Shown here: positions 8,641 to 17,458 of the stretch, piece by piece
How the letters are laid out: each line of letters begins with the position of its first letter
Numbering within the stretch: the stretch's first letter is position 1
From: Pyrobaculum ferrireducens
GTDB taxonomy: Archaea; Thermoproteota; Thermoprotei; Thermoproteales; Thermoproteaceae
DNA: 64,000 nt
Direction of reading: 5' to 3'
NCBI RefSeq assembly: GCF_000234805.1
Contig: NC_016645.1
Location: forward strand, 1,712,391 to 1,776,390
Translations under genes and position numbers: made by a program
Notes under the pieces: generated by a model
Databases searched by the model: none
The model's input: only the letters and a program-made list of their open reading frames with translations
Told to the model about the DNA's origin: nothing

Positions 8641-8672
8641 GGTCTGTTGGTTAACGCCTTCACGACTTTAGG

Positions 8673-9209
8673 CTACCTCCTTCTTAGCGTCTGGAGCGTT
8701 TTTTCAAGTTCTGGGCTCCACCTCACTCTGTCCTTTATCGCCTCGACCCTCTCCCCAAGCTCTCTCAATAGTAAGACCACGTCCCTCGCCGCCTCATCTC
8801 TCGTGCGGTATTTCGACCACGCCATGTCGGGATCAGGACCGTGATACTGGTACTCGTGGAGGCTCAGCGCTACAGAAGTCCACGCAGAAAAATCCTTATA
8901 CCCAACCCCAACAAGTAGATGAGACAGCGCCTTCATACGGTTCGTCGGCACTCTAGGCACGGCGGTTGTCTCCAGCCAGCGCCTCTCCTCGTCACTTTTG
9001 GCGACTTCCTTAAGCCTGTCCAGCTCGAGCCTGAGGAGTGCCGCCATCAGCGCTTTCCATGCCTGGAAGGCTTTGCCGGCGGCGTTTCTCACAAGGCCCC
9101 GCTTTAGGTACTCAAGAGCCAGCCCAGCCTCCACCAAAGCCTCTAGAAGACGCGCCGAGACGTAGTCCTCAGCGGAGGGCTTAGGGAGAGGCCTTTCAAG
9201 AACCTCCAC
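8673..9209 (-). CDS. PaREP1-family protein
   Basis: About 178 residues, helical. It carries the family pattern AGLALEYLKRGLVRNAAGKA-FQAWKALMAALLR, typical of the PaREP1 family that is repeated many times in Pyrobaculum genomes; the fold resembles HEPN-type four-helix bundles. A TATA box at 9231-9238 is too close to ATG 9221, whereas GTG 9209 is 24 nt from its centre and gives the family-like start VEVLERPLPKP. Function unknown; nearby toxin-antitoxin genes fit an accessory region. Confidence 0.8.
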   Translation of the reverse strand: MEVLERPLPKPSAEDYVSARLLEALVEAGLALEYLKRGLVRNAAGKAFQAWKALMAALLRLELDRLKEVAKSDEERRWLETTAVPRVPTNRMKALSHLLVGVGYKDFSAWTSVALSLHEYQYHGPDPDMAWSKYRTRDEAARDVVLLLRELGERVEAIKDRVRWSPELEKTLQTLRRR

Positions 9210-9284
9210 ATCCACGTACATGCGGCAGGTTTAAAATCTTCTGTGTGGACGCGTGAGGCGCCTCTTGTATCGTTGTTTGTATTG

Positions 9285-9992
<708 letters not shown>

Positions 9993-10000
<8 letters not shown>

Positions 10001-10016
10001 ACGTATATACGTAATA
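9993..10016. promoter_or_regulatory. Tandem ACGTAnAT operator at antitoxin promoter
   Basis: Three consecutive 8-bp units read ACGTACAT, ACGTATAT, ACGTAATA, covering the antitoxin start codon and running into the TATA-like sequence. Within it ACGTATATACGT (10001-10012) is a perfect 12-bp palindrome. This is a fitting site for a dimeric ribbon-helix-helix repressor. Autoregulation is inferred from the family. Confidence 0.5.
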
Positions 10017-10221
10017 TATAAACTTTTCGAGGTGACCAGCCGCCGCGTTGCTGGAAGGGCGTCTGATAACAGCCATGTCTCTAGCCAGCACCGAGTCTTG
10101 GGGCTTAAGCTGGACATCTTTTGACCCGCCGCCCCGCGGCTGGCGGCGAGTCCGGCCAATTAGTCTGCGCCGCGGCGCCCCCGTTGTGGTGATGTTTTTA
10201 TGGGTGATTCGGCTTTGTGTT

Positions 10222-10836
10222 GTGGAGTGTAGGGAGGTGAGGCTGGATTTGCCGTGGCCGCCTAACCAGGTGAGGGCGCACCGCTTTGTGGTGTACGACG
10301 TGTTTGACCCGCCGGAGGTTTCTTTTGACCAGCACGTAATCAGGGTGGTGGGGTTAGTGGAGAGGCCTCTGGAGATTCCATTGAGGGAGCTGGCGGCTAA
10401 GTATCCCTGTGTGGACGTCGTGGCGCCTTTCCACTGCGTCACAGGCTGGTCTGTGGAGAGAGTTGTCTGGAGGGGGGTGCAGACCAAAGTCTTGCTGGAG
10501 GAGGCGCGCCCCTTCGGCCGGTTCGCCCTCGCCTGGGGGGTGGACGGCTACAGCGCTACTCTCCCGCTGGAGGCTTTGATGGAGGAGGGGTCGGTCATCG
10601 CCTGGGCGATGAACGGGGAGCCCCTGCCGAGGAAGCACGGGGCGCCGGCGCGGCTGGTGGTGCCGACGCGCTACGCGTGGAAAAGCGTGAAGTACTTCGG
10701 CACCTTAGAGGTGCTTGAGGAGGCGGTGCCGGGGTACTGGGAGGCAGTGGGCTACTCCGTCAACGGCGACCCGTGGCGGGAGGAGAGGTTTGACTTCGGG
10801 CGACCTCAGATGAGAGGGCGGCGCGTCTCGCTGTGA
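10222..10836 (+). CDS. Sulfite oxidase-like molybdopterin-binding oxidoreductase
   Basis: About 204 residues of SUOX/MsrP (YedY)-type molybdenum-cofactor domain. The molybdenum-ligating cysteine is in VAPFHCVTGWSVERVVWRG. Further family motifs are GYSATLPLEAL and AWAMNGEPLPRKHGAPARLV. There is no dimerisation domain or haem domain, and no clear signal peptide in the chosen form. GTG 10222 is 24 nt from a TATA-like TTTTTAT at 10194-10200; ATG 10192 is an alternative that would add a short hydrophobic N-terminus. Substrate cannot be told. Confidence 0.8.
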   Translation: MECREVRLDLPWPPNQVRAHRFVVYDVFDPPEVSFDQHVIRVVGLVERPLEIPLRELAAKYPCVDVVAPFHCVTGWSVERVVWRGVQTKVLLEEARPFGRFALAWGVDGYSATLPLEALMEEGSVIAWAMNGEPLPRKHGAPARLVVPTRYAWKSVKYFGTLEVLEEAVPGYWEAVGYSVNGDPWREERFDFGRPQMRGRRVSL

Positions 10837-10849
10837 CCCGCCCCGCCAG

Positions 10850-10881
10850 CCCCAGCCGCTGGTGACAGCTGGGGGCTGGGG
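10850..10881 (+). terminator. Strong hairpin after the SUOX-like gene
   Basis: Starting 14 nt after the stop codon, CCCCAGCC pairs with GGCTGGGG, and inside it GCTG pairs with CAGC around a GTGA (GNRA) tetraloop, with a 4-nt bulge on the 3' side. No T tract follows directly. It could stabilise or end the transcript. Archaeal terminators are usually T-rich, so the role is uncertain. Confidence 0.35.
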
Positions 10882-11043
10882 GTGGAATCAGCGCGACGAC
10901 TATCCACGATCCGGGCGCTAGGTATGGACGCCGCCGACGTGGACGCAGTCGCGTTGGCTGAGCTGGCTGTGATCGGTGTGCCAGGGCCGCGCCGAGTTTC
11001 AATCATGCTTTTGACGTGGCTCAACCACTATGGAGTTGATTCC

Positions 11044-11340
11044 CTACTCACTGCTAAGGGCTGTGTGAGGTGATATCTGGGCTAGCCACTTGTCGAGTTT
11101 TGCCAGGGCCTCGGCTGTCTTGATCACCGCCTCGTTTTTGGCTAGTCTGTACAGCTTCATGCGTCCTATTTGTCTCACCTCCACCACTCCGTAACGGATT
11201 AGCTGATTTAGTTGCTCTATGGTGGTGCGTTGGGTTGTCCCCACCCTCTTCACCAGCTCAGTTAGGTTCATCTCGCCGTGTTGCAGAAGGGTGAGTATAA
11301 TCTTGATCTTGGTGGGGGATCCCAAAACCCGGTCAATCAC
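11044..11340 (-). CDS. ArsR-like winged-helix transcriptional regulator
   Basis: 98 residues. A clear winged helix starts VLGSPTKIKIILTLLQHGEM, continues NLTELVKRVGTTQRTTIEQL (helix-turn-helix) and has a wing GVVEVRQIGRMKLYRL. No metal-binding cysteines are seen, so the inducer is unknown. GTG 11340 is about 24 nt from a TATA-like AAATAAAA on the minus strand that overlaps the end of the CC1 gene. The target may be its own promoter or the neighbours; this is inferred. Confidence 0.8.
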   Translation of the reverse strand: MIDRVLGSPTKIKIILTLLQHGEMNLTELVKRVGTTQRTTIEQLNQLIRYGVVEVRQIGRMKLYRLAKNEAVIKTAEALAKLDKWLAQISPHTALSSE

Positions 11341-11362
11341 AGTGGGAAAAGGGGGGTGTTTT

Positions 11363-11533
11363 TTATTTCTTCTTTCCTAGGAGTCTGTAGACTTTTATGT
11401 TGGTGTAGGGGGACGTGGCCACTGCGAACATCATTGGGCCGCGGGCTGTATTCTTCTCAATAACCTCGTACTTGTCTGTTTCGAACGCCTTTTTTGCTTT
11501 TATGTCGTAGAATTTTAGTTTTTGTTTCGACAT
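11363..11533 (-). CDS. Crenarchaeal chromatin protein CC1
   Basis: 56 residues, starting MSKQKLKFYDIKAKKAFETD and ending in the basic YRLLGKKK. Length, charge and sequence match CC1, a small monomeric DNA-binding protein of Thermoproteales that binds single- and double-stranded DNA and helps compact the chromosome where histones or Cren7/Sso7d are scarce. ATG 11533 is 23 nt from a TATA box (CTTTTAAAAA, 11551-11560). The identification is from memory of the family sequence, but the resemblance is close. Confidence 0.85.
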   Translation of the reverse strand: MSKQKLKFYDIKAKKAFETDKYEVIEKNTARGPMMFAVATSPYTNIKVYRLLGKKK

Positions 11534-11643
11534 GCCTTCCGGCGCGTATCCTTTTAAAAAACCGTTGTTTATTTTAAAGGATTTTATGAAGAAAACTTGT
11601 CGTCCTTCGGGAAAGTTTATTAGGTGTAGTCAACCATTTATTT

Positions 11644-12135
11644 ATGCGTATTAGAAAACTTGCTTATGTGGCTGTTTTCACCGGGCTGGGGCTGGCGCTG
11701 GCCCCGCTTAGCTTCCCCGTGGGTCCCACAAGGGCTTTTCCAGGCCAGCACTTTGTAAACGGGCTGGCTGGGGTGCTTGTAGGCCCCTGGGCGCTGGTGG
11801 TCGCCTTTCTAATCTCAGCGCTGAGGAATATGCTTGGCTTGGGGACGTTGTTTGCCTTCCCCGGCAGTCTTCCGGGGGCTTTTGTTGTATGGCTAGCGGG
11901 GGCCGTCCTTAGGCGCTTTGGGAAGGCGCACTACGCACCGCTTTTCGAGCCCCTTGGCACCCTCGGGCTGGGGTTCCCCATGGCGGCGTATGTCGTGGCG
12001 CCGCTTCTGGGCGTCGGCGAGAGGTTCGCCGCGGGCTTTATACCTCTGCTGGCTGGGTGGGCGGCGTCTACCTTCTCCGGCAGCGTGGCGGCCTTCGCAG
12101 TCGCCTCTGCGTTGAGGAGGCTTGGCCGTCTATAG
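11644..12135 (+). CDS. thiW: ThiW-type ECF transporter substrate-binding (S) subunit
   Basis: 163 residues with five to six membrane helices. The signature PVGPTRAFPGQHFVNGLAGV-LVGPWALVVAF is that of ThiW, the S component proposed to take up the thiazole precursor of thiamine. ATG 11644 is 25 nt from a TATA box (GTTTATTA), so no leader and no riboswitch can precede it. It is followed by overlapping genes for a P-loop protein, a tandem ABC ATPase and the T component. thiDN lies 0.4 kb beyond the operon, agreeing with a thiamine role. Confidence 0.85.
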   Translation: MRIRKLAYVAVFTGLGLALAPLSFPVGPTRAFPGQHFVNGLAGVLVGPWALVVAFLISALRNMLGLGTLFAFPGSLPGAFVVWLAGAVLRRFGKAHYAPLFEPLGTLGLGFPMAAYVVAPLLGVGERFAAGFIPLLAGWAASTFSGSVAAFAVASALRRLGRL

Positions 12136-12631
12136 GCTGTTAATCGTGGGGGACGTTGGGAGGGGGAAGACTCTGTTGCTGGCCAAGATGTTGAAGGCGC
12201 TGGCGGCCCTCGGCATCTCTGTCACTATCCTGGACTTCGCGCCTGAGAAGATGGGGGTGGGGGCGAAGCTTACTAGGTACATGGACGTGGCGGGGGTTAG
12301 GTACTTGACGGACGTCTTCCGAGCTCCGCGTCTGGAGGGGAGGGACGAGGGGGAGGAGCTGGCCCTGGCGAGGGAAAACGCGGAGAGGGCGGCGGCGCTC
12401 ATTAGGCAGTTCTTGGCGAGCCCCACGCCGGTGCTGGCCGTCAACGACCTGACCATATACCTCCACGCCGGCGACCCGGCGCTGGTGGAGGAGGCGATTG
12501 ACTCGGCGGACGTGTTTATCGCCACTGCGTACTACGGCTCCGCGCTGAGGGACAAGGGGTCTGGCATCTCTGAGCGCGAGCGCCGCGCTGTTGAAGAGTT
12601 GATGAAGATGTGCGACGTGTTCCGGCTGTGA
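12122..12631 (+). CDS. P-loop NTPase of unknown role within the ECF operon
   Basis: 169 residues. The N-terminal LLIVGDVGRGKTLLLAKMLK is a Walker A loop. VTILDFAPEKMG resembles the second motif of SIMIBI/MinD-type GTPases, and VLAVNDLTIYLHAG may supply the base or Mg-binding loop. It starts at TTG 12122 inside thiW (14-nt overlap) and overlaps the ABC ATPase gene at its end, so it is co-translated with the transporter. ECF systems normally have no such subunit. I cannot assign its function. Confidence 0.7.
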   Translation: MAVYRLLIVGDVGRGKTLLLAKMLKALAALGISVTILDFAPEKMGVGAKLTRYMDVAGVRYLTDVFRAPRLEGRDEGEELALARENAERAAALIRQFLASPTPVLAVNDLTIYLHAGDPALVEEAIDSADVFIATAYYGSALRDKGSGISERERRAVEELMKMCDVFRL

Positions 12632-13725
12632 TAGAGGCCCGCTGCCTCACGGTGTACGCCGGAGGGGAGCTGGTGGTTAAATGCGCAAGTTTTAGTGTGG
12701 GGCCTGGGGAGCTGGCTGTTCTCTACGGTCCGACTGGAGGGGGGAAGTCTAGTATCGTGAAGGCCTTGGCCGGCATCTATAGGTACAGCGGGGAGGTCCG
12801 CCTCAAGAGGCCCTACTTCATATTCCAAGACGTGGATTTCAACCTCCTATTTGCCTACACAGACGAGGAGGCGAGGTCCGTGGCGTGTCGGCCGGCGGAG
12901 AGGCGGGAGATAGCCAAGATGTCGCCGGGGCAGCGACAGCTGTTTGCCGTCAGGCTCGCTCTGGAGTCCGGCGCGTCGGCTGTGGTGCTGGACGAGCCTC
13001 TCGCATTCCTCGACCCGGCCTCTGCGCTGGAGGTGGCCGAGGCAATCAAAAGGCTGAGGGACAGGGGCCTCGGCGTGCTCGTAGCGGAGCACAGACTGGA
13101 GTTTTTCCTAGACGCAGACCGCTTCTACCTGGTGGACGGGGGGGTGGAGGAGCTGGGGCTCGAGGATCTGCTTATAGAGGCGTCGAGGCGGGGCTACGGG
13201 CCCTACTTCACTCGCCGTAGCTTCAAGCTCCCGGCGGCGCCTAGGGGGGAGGGTTGCGGGGTGGAGCTCGGGGGGAGGCCCTACCCCCCTGGGTCAAAAA
13301 TCGCGTTGACGGGCCCCGTGGGGTCCGGCAAGACCCACACCCTCTACGCCCTGGCGGGGGTGGTGAAGAAGGCAGGCGTCCGGGGGTGCAGGCCGGCGGG
13401 CTTCGTGCCGCAGAACCCCTACCTCTACTTCGGCGAGGTGGATCTATCAAAGGCGCCTAGGGAGGTTCTGGAGTGGCTGGGGCTCGGCCCGGGGGACAGC
13501 CCCCTGCGCCTATCCTACGGCGAGGCCCGGCTTCTGGCTGTGCTGTGGGAGCTGTGGAGGAGGCCCCGCCTGTTGCTACTAGACGAGCCCACGGCGGGGG
13601 TGGACAGGCGCTACGCCGAGGCTGTTGGAGAGCTCATCTCCGCCTACGGAGGCACCGTGGTGTTCGCCACACACGACCCCGTATTTGCGGAGAGGTATGG
13701 GGAGTACAAGATCAGGCTTGGGTAA
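12628..13725 (+). CDS. ECF transporter tandem ABC ATPase
   Basis: About 365 residues holding two ABC domains in one chain. First domain: Walker A GPTGGGKSS, signature MSPGQRQLFAVRLAL, Walker B AVVLDEPLAFLDP. Second domain: Walker A GPVGSGKTH, weakened signature LSYGEARLLAV, Walker B LLLLDEPTAGVD, H-loop FATHDPV. Fused EcfA1-EcfA2 pairs energise uptake through the T subunit on the cytoplasmic face. GTG 12628 overlaps the preceding stop; a GTG at 12610 is also in frame. Confidence 0.88.
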   Translation: MIEARCLTVYAGGELVVKCASFSVGPGELAVLYGPTGGGKSSIVKALAGIYRYSGEVRLKRPYFIFQDVDFNLLFAYTDEEARSVACRPAERREIAKMSPGQRQLFAVRLALESGASAVVLDEPLAFLDPASALEVAEAIKRLRDRGLGVLVAEHRLEFFLDADRFYLVDGGVEELGLEDLLIEASRRGYGPYFTRRSFKLPAAPRGEGCGVELGGRPYPPGSKIALTGPVGSGKTHTLYALAGVVKKAGVRGCRPAGFVPQNPYLYFGEVDLSKAPREVLEWLGLGPGDSPLRLSYGEARLLAVLWELWRRPRLLLLDEPTAGVDRRYAEAVGELISAYGGTVVFATHDPVFAERYGEYKIRLG

Positions 13726-14320
13726 GCTCCTCCTGCTGATGTACCCGTTGCTAGACGTCTCCTCCCTAGCGGTGCTTGTACCCCTGTCTCTTCTGAGGCG
13801 GGAGGTTTTGAAGACGGTGGGTGTGTTCGCCGCCATGTTTTTCCTCTTTTCTCTATTGTCGGCCCCCGCCAGCGACGCGGCGGCGGCCTCCCTCGTCCTT
13901 TTTAAAAACCTCCTGGCGCTGGGGCTTTTCTTCCGCCTGCTGGAGCCTGGGGAGGTGGCGTGGTTTTTGGAGAAGCTCGGCGCGAGGGGGGCCTCCGCCT
14001 ACATACTCGTAATTTCGCTCAGGGCGGCGGACGTCCTGTCGAGAGAGGTTAGGGCCTTCACGGCGGCGCAGAGGGCAAAGGGCATTGGCGGCGTCGTGGC
14101 TATTCTGAAAAGCGGACTCCCGCTGGTTATCTACTCCATGGAGTACGCCGAGTACCTAGCCGTTCAACTGGGGCAACGCAATTTTAGATGCCTCTCTGAA
14201 AAGCCGCCGCTGTTTACAAAGCTAGACGTTTTAATCGCGTTGGCGACAGCCGTCGCCATTGTTATACACTGGGTTTCGGGGAGGTGGGCCTTCGCGTTGG
14301 CCGAAGCTGTTAAAATGTGA
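13697..14320 (+). CDS. ECF transporter transmembrane (T) subunit
   Basis: About 207 residues with several membrane helices and the coupling-helix-like stretch SREVRAFTAAQRAKGIG, equivalent to the Ala-Arg-Gly motif region of CbiQ/EcfT proteins. It overlaps the ATPase gene. The exact start is uncertain: ATG 13697, TTG 13718 and ATG 13739 are all in frame, and the first hydrophobic helix begins after the second. It completes an ECF module of S, A, A' and T components. Confidence 0.75.
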   Translation: MGSTRSGLGKLLLLMYPLLDVSSLAVLVPLSLLRREVLKTVGVFAAMFFLFSLLSAPASDAAAASLVLFKNLLALGLFFRLLEPGEVAWFLEKLGARGASAYILVISLRAADVLSREVRAFTAAQRAKGIGGVVAILKSGLPLVIYSMEYAEYLAVQLGQRNFRCLSEKPPLFTKLDVLIALATAVAIVIHWVSGRWAFALAEAVKM

Positions 14321-14642
14321 GGGGTGTGTACCCCTCGCCGAGCAGTCTGCTGAGCCTTTCTCCAAAAGAGGCTAGTCTTATGCCCCTCTTTGTGAGCTCG
14401 TCGGCGAGGCCCCAGCTCTCTGCATATCTGACACATGCAGAGTCCACGACGCCCGTGGCTAACAGTTCGCTTAAAATCTTGGCGTTCTCCCCATCGAGCT
14501 TAGCTAGCCTCCTCTGGCTGGGCCCGAAGAAGAGCATCTTTATGTCGTCGAATCTCTTGTTTAGATAGGAGCGGTAGGTAAACATAAGAGCTATGTCAAA
14601 CTTCTCATCGTCTGACAGCACCACAACGGCTATTTTAACCAT
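14310..14642 (-). CDS. DsrE/DsrF-like family protein
   Basis: 110 residues, alpha/beta. The start MVKIAVVVLSDDEKFDIALM, the KMLFFGPSQRRLAK strand-loop, and a cysteine in VVDSACVRYAESWG match the DsrE fold, in which a cysteine can carry persulfide sulfur. ATG 14642 is about 24 nt from a TATA-like TTTTTAAAAA on the minus strand. It lies between thiamine genes; a sulfur-carrier role for thiazole synthesis is possible but not shown. Its end overlaps the T-subunit gene by 11 nt. Confidence 0.7.
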   Translation of the reverse strand: MVKIAVVVLSDDEKFDIALMFTYRSYLNKRFDDIKMLFFGPSQRRLAKLDGENAKILSELLATGVVDSACVRYAESWGLADELTKRGIRLASFGERLSRLLGEGYTPLTF

Positions 14643-14728
14643 TAAAACGGCGGGTTTGCTATTTTTAAAAATTGTGCTTCCCAGCCGGGTTGGGCAAAAG
14701 TTATTAATTGGTATGTAATTGAGTTTTT

Positions 14729-16078
14729 ATGTGGAGGGTTGCTATAACAATTGCCGGGCTTGACTCCGGCGGGGGGGCGGGGATCCACGCCGATGTCAAG
14801 ACCTTCGCCGCGATGGGCGTCCACGGCGCGACGGCGCTGACGTGCGTAACGGCGCAGAACACCTACGAGGTTAGGGAGGTGCAGTGCCTCAGCCCGGCTA
14901 TGGTTAGGGCCCAGATACTCGCCGTGTGGGACGACATGGGGATAGACGCCGGCAAAACCGGTATGCTGGGGACGGGGGAGATAATTGAGGAGGTGGCGGC
15001 CACCGTGGAGAAGCTGGGCTTCCCCCTGGTGGTGGACCCGGTGATGGTGGCCAAGTCCGGCGCGCCGCTGATATCAGACGACGCGGTCGACGTGTTGAAG
15101 AAAAGGCTGTTGCCGGTGGCTAAGGTGGCGACTCCCAACAGGCCCGAGGCGGAGAGGCTCACCGGCATGTCCATAGCCTCGGAGAGGGACGCCGAGAGGG
15201 CGGCGGAGTACATCCATAGGGAGTACGGGACTGAGGTGGTTATTGTGAAGGGCGGCCACCTCCCTGGCGGGGAGGCGGTGGACGTGGTGTACTACAGAGG
15301 CGCAGTGCACAAGTTCTCCACCCCCAGGCTGGACTCCAGGGCGACCCACGGCACCGGCTGCGCCTACTCCGCGGCCATCGCGGCGGGGCTGGCGAAGGGG
15401 CTTGACCCCCTGGAGGCTGTCAAGACGGCGAAGCAGTTTATCTACACCGCTATTAAATACGGAGTGGCCAGGGGCAAGGGCCACTGGGCGGTCAACCCCA
15501 CCGCCTGGGTGGAGATACCCGCGGAGAGGTGGAGAGCTGTGGAGGAGCTGGAGGCCGCGCTTAAGCTGGTGAGGCGCAACGCGGAGAGGCTGGCCAAGGC
15601 CATCCCCGAGGTGCAGAGCAACCTCGGCTACGTAATCGACCCGCGCTACGCCCGGGACACGGGGGACGTGGCGGCGGTGCCTGGACGCATTGTGAATTAC
15701 ATGGGCGAGGCGAGGCCCTCCGGGCCGCCCACATTCGGAGCCAGTAGCCACGTAGCCAGAAAAATCCTGGCCCTCGCGTCGCGCGACCCCCGCGCCAGGT
15801 CGGCGATGAACATCCGCTACGATCCGGAGCTTGTGGAGAGGGCCAAGGCCCTTGGCTTCAAGATAGCGGTGGTGGACAGAAGGCGGGAGCCGGAGGAGGT
15901 GAAGAAGAGGGAGGGAGGCACCATGCAGTGGGTTGTGGAAGAGGCGCTGAGGCAGACAGGAGGGGTAGCCCCCGACTTGATTGTCGACTTGGGTGACTGG
16001 GGCAAGGAGCCGCAGATCACCGTCGTGGGGAAGACGCCGGCGGAGGTGGTTGAAAAGGTGCTGAAGATCCTGTCCTGA
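14729..16078 (+). CDS. thiDN: ThiD-ThiN fusion: HMP/HMP-P kinase and thiamine-phosphate synthase
   Basis: 449 residues. Residues 1-265 are ThiD ([55 protein letters not shown]), which phosphorylates hydroxymethylpyrimidine. Residues about 275-449 are the archaeal ThiN domain ([44 protein letters not shown]), which joins the pyrimidine and thiazole phosphates in place of ThiE. ATG 14729 is 24 nt from a TATA-like GTTATTAATT. It is cytoplasmic and partners with the adjacent ThiW transporter. Confidence 0.93.
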   Translation: MWRVAITIAGLDSGGGAGIHADVKTFAAMGVHGATALTCVTAQNTYEVREVQCLSPAMVRAQILAVWDDMGIDAGKTGMLGTGEIIEEVAATVEKLGFPLVVDPVMVAKSGAPLISDDAVDVLKKRLLPVAKVATPNRPEAERLTGMSIASERDAERAAEYIHREYGTEVVIVKGGHLPGGEAVDVVYYRGAVHKFSTPRLDSRATHGTGCAYSAAIAAGLAKGLDPLEAVKTAKQFIYTAIKYGVARGKGHWAVNPTAWVEIPAERWRAVEELEAALKLVRRNAERLAKAIPEVQSNLGYVIDPRYARDTGDVAAVPGRIVNYMGEARPSGPPTFGASSHVARKILALASRDPRARSAMNIRYDPELVERAKALGFKIAVVDRRREPEEVKKREGGTMQWVVEEALRQTGGVAPDLIVDLGDWGKEPQITVVGKTPAEVVEKVLKILS

Positions 16079-16137
16079 CAGCGCCGCTCAGCACACCCAC
16101 GCCACAGCTTTAAATCCTCGACTGTTGATTGACTAAC

Positions 16138-16488
16138 ATGTGGCGTGCGGTTGCAATCGCCATTGTAGCCGCGGTTGCCCTCGCCGGCTTGGTTTATCTA
16201 ATCAATTGGGCGGCTCCCTCCGCCATTAAATATGCCGACAGCTACGACAAAATCCTGGTGCTGGAGGTGAGCGCCAGCAACGTCCTTTTCGCAGACAGGG
16301 TCAGCGCGACCCTCCGAAATCTAAAAAACGGGAGCTTGGTGTATACAGTGGAGTGCACCCGCCACTCTATCTACGGCGGGTTTAGATACGCCAGATTTCT
16401 CTGCAACGCCAGCGCGGTTGAGCCCGGGATATATGCGATAGAGATCAGCTGGCCGCTACACCTCGAAGGGACCGTGGTGGTGAGGTAG
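16138..16488 (+). CDS. Small signal-anchored protein of unknown function
   Basis: About 116 residues. A hydrophobic N-terminus (AVAIAIVAAVALAGLVYLIN) is followed by a beta-rich extracellular part with two cysteines (VECTRHS and RFLCNAS) that could form a disulfide, and sequons. ATG 16138 is about 25 nt from a TATA-like CTTTAAATC; an upstream in-frame TTG would be too close. I recognise no family. Confidence 0.6.
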   Translation: MWRAVAIAIVAAVALAGLVYLINWAAPSAIKYADSYDKILVLEVSASNVLFADRVSATLRNLKNGSLVYTVECTRHSIYGGFRYARFLCNASAVEPGIYAIEISWPLHLEGTVVVR

Positions 16489-16489
16489 C

Positions 16490-16711
16490 TCACGGAATCC
16501 ACACCCCGGCCTCTCTCAACACCTCTATAAACTCCTCCAGCCCCAGCCCCGAGAGCCTCTGCGAAAGCCGCAGATCGCCTGTCTCAATGAAGAGAACGAC
16601 GGCCGCTCTGACCCTCGGCGGCAGGCCGTTTATAAAGTTCCAATTGGCCTCTCTCCTCCTCATCTCCCGGGCCTCCTCCTCACGCTCTACGTACCAGGCA
16701 GGTAGCGCCAT
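16490..16711 (-). CDS. Small antitoxin-like protein, paralogue of the gene at 17192
   Basis: 73 residues. The block EAREMRRREANWNFINGLPP followed by RVRAAVVLFIETGDL recurs with few changes in the 88-residue protein at 17192-17458. It overlaps the 3' end of the PIN gene by 25 nt and is last in a three-gene operon. Family unknown. The position beside a PIN nuclease suggests an antitoxin or a modifier of the nuclease. Confidence 0.65.
   Translation of the reverse strand: MALPAWYVEREEEAREMRRREANWNFINGLPPRVRAAVVLFIETGDLRLSQRLSGLGLEEFIEVLREAGVWIP
16629..16674. repeat. Copy of the antitoxin DNA repeat (partner at 17333-17382)
   Basis: About 46 of 50 bases from TTTATAAAG to CCCGGGCCTCC agree with 17333-17382. 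This is the DNA footprint of the duplicated antitoxin-like gene; it lies within the shared REANW-FIN protein block. Confidence 0.6.
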
Positions 16712-17202
16712 ATCCTCTCTAGATCTCTTCGCGGAAATTTATGTCTTGTCTCCAGTTCGTAAAGGAGGAAGTCGTCCCTACCCACGAGGCCCCGCCTCGC
16801 CAGCTCTCCCAAAACCTCAAGCGCCCTCCAAACCCTAGCCCTCGCGTAGAGGTGTTGCGACGCGTAGGCGGCGCCGTTCTCCGACAGCACAACATAGCCT
16901 CTGTCGCTGGCCACGGCGATGCAGTAAGCCTCTGGGTAGTCGAGCCGCCTCACTGGGTACCGGCCGCTCAGCTCCATTAGACGAAGCGCCTCCTCTCTGT
17001 AATTCGGCAACTCCGGAAACAGCGCAATTCTCCCCCGCGCCATGTTTTCAGACACCCACATCACCGTCCCCTCTGAGTGCAACTCGGCGAGCACAGGCTC
17101 CGGCACCCAAACAACCTCAAACACGTCAAATAATAAATCTCTCTTTCCAAATCTTGCCCAATCGATGAGGAAGGAGGCATCGGCGATGGCGTTAGTTGAC
17201 AT
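16687..17202 (-). CDS. PIN-domain protein, likely toxin nuclease
   Basis: 171 residues. AIADASFLIDWARFGKRDLL carries the first acidic residue (D8) of a PIN fold. VPEPVLAELHSEG and YPEAYCIAVASDRGYVVLSE supply further conserved acidic positions. It is longer than typical VapC (about 130) because of a C-terminal helical extension. ATG 17202 overlaps the end of the upstream antitoxin-like gene by 11 nt, and a second paralogous antitoxin-like gene overlaps its own end. Confidence 0.75.
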   Translation of the reverse strand: MSTNAIADASFLIDWARFGKRDLLFDVFEVVWVPEPVLAELHSEGTVMWVSENMARGRIALFPELPNYREEALRLMELSGRYPVRRLDYPEAYCIAVASDRGYVVLSENGAAYASQHLYARARVWRALEVLGELARRGLVGRDDFLLYELETRHKFPRRDLERIWRYLPGT

Positions 17203-17458
17203 GGGGGATGTTTGCCCTAATCCTCAGCTCGTTAAACTCCTCCATCTTCATCCCAGCTATTCTCGACGCCACGTATAAATCCCCGGTCTCGATGTAGTAT
17301 ACCAGCGCCGCCCTAAGCCGGGGAGGCAAGCTGTTTATAAAGTCCCAATTAGCCTCCCTCCTCCTCATCTCCCGGGCCTCCGCCTCGCGGGCGAGGATCT
17401 CCTCAATCTCCACGTATTGAAAGGCGCGCCGCCTTATAAGCTTTGTCTCTTCAGCCAC
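17192..17458 (-). CDS. Small antitoxin-like protein preceding PIN gene
   Basis: 88 residues. A basic N-terminus (MAEETKLIRRRAF) is followed by EAREMRRREANWDFINSLPP and RLRAALVYYIETGDL, shared with the 73-residue protein at 16490. GTG 17458 lies inside a perfect inverted repeat and about 22 nt from a TATA-like TTATATA, consistent with a leaderless autoregulated transcript. Family not recognised; role inferred from the operon with the PIN gene. Confidence 0.68.
   Translation of the reverse strand: MAEETKLIRRRAFQYVEIEEILAREAEAREMRRREANWDFINSLPPRLRAALVYYIETGDLYVASRIAGMKMEEFNELRIRANIPHVN

Larger units (their letters stand above)
8196..8672. other. Gene-free stretch of about 480 bp
   Basis: No convincing coding frame on either strand. 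It contains a perfect 14-bp palindrome at 8255-8268 and, in its last 150 bp, a TATA-like box (AAATATTTA, about 8513-8521) followed by a region with two perfect interlocking stems, annotated separately as a possible RNA gene. The first half is rather AT-rich for this window and otherwise featureless to me. Confidence 0.5.

Noticed and set aside
11604-11643. Thiamine riboswitch before thiW
   Set aside because: The TATA box is only 25 nt from the start codon, leaving no room for a leader RNA.
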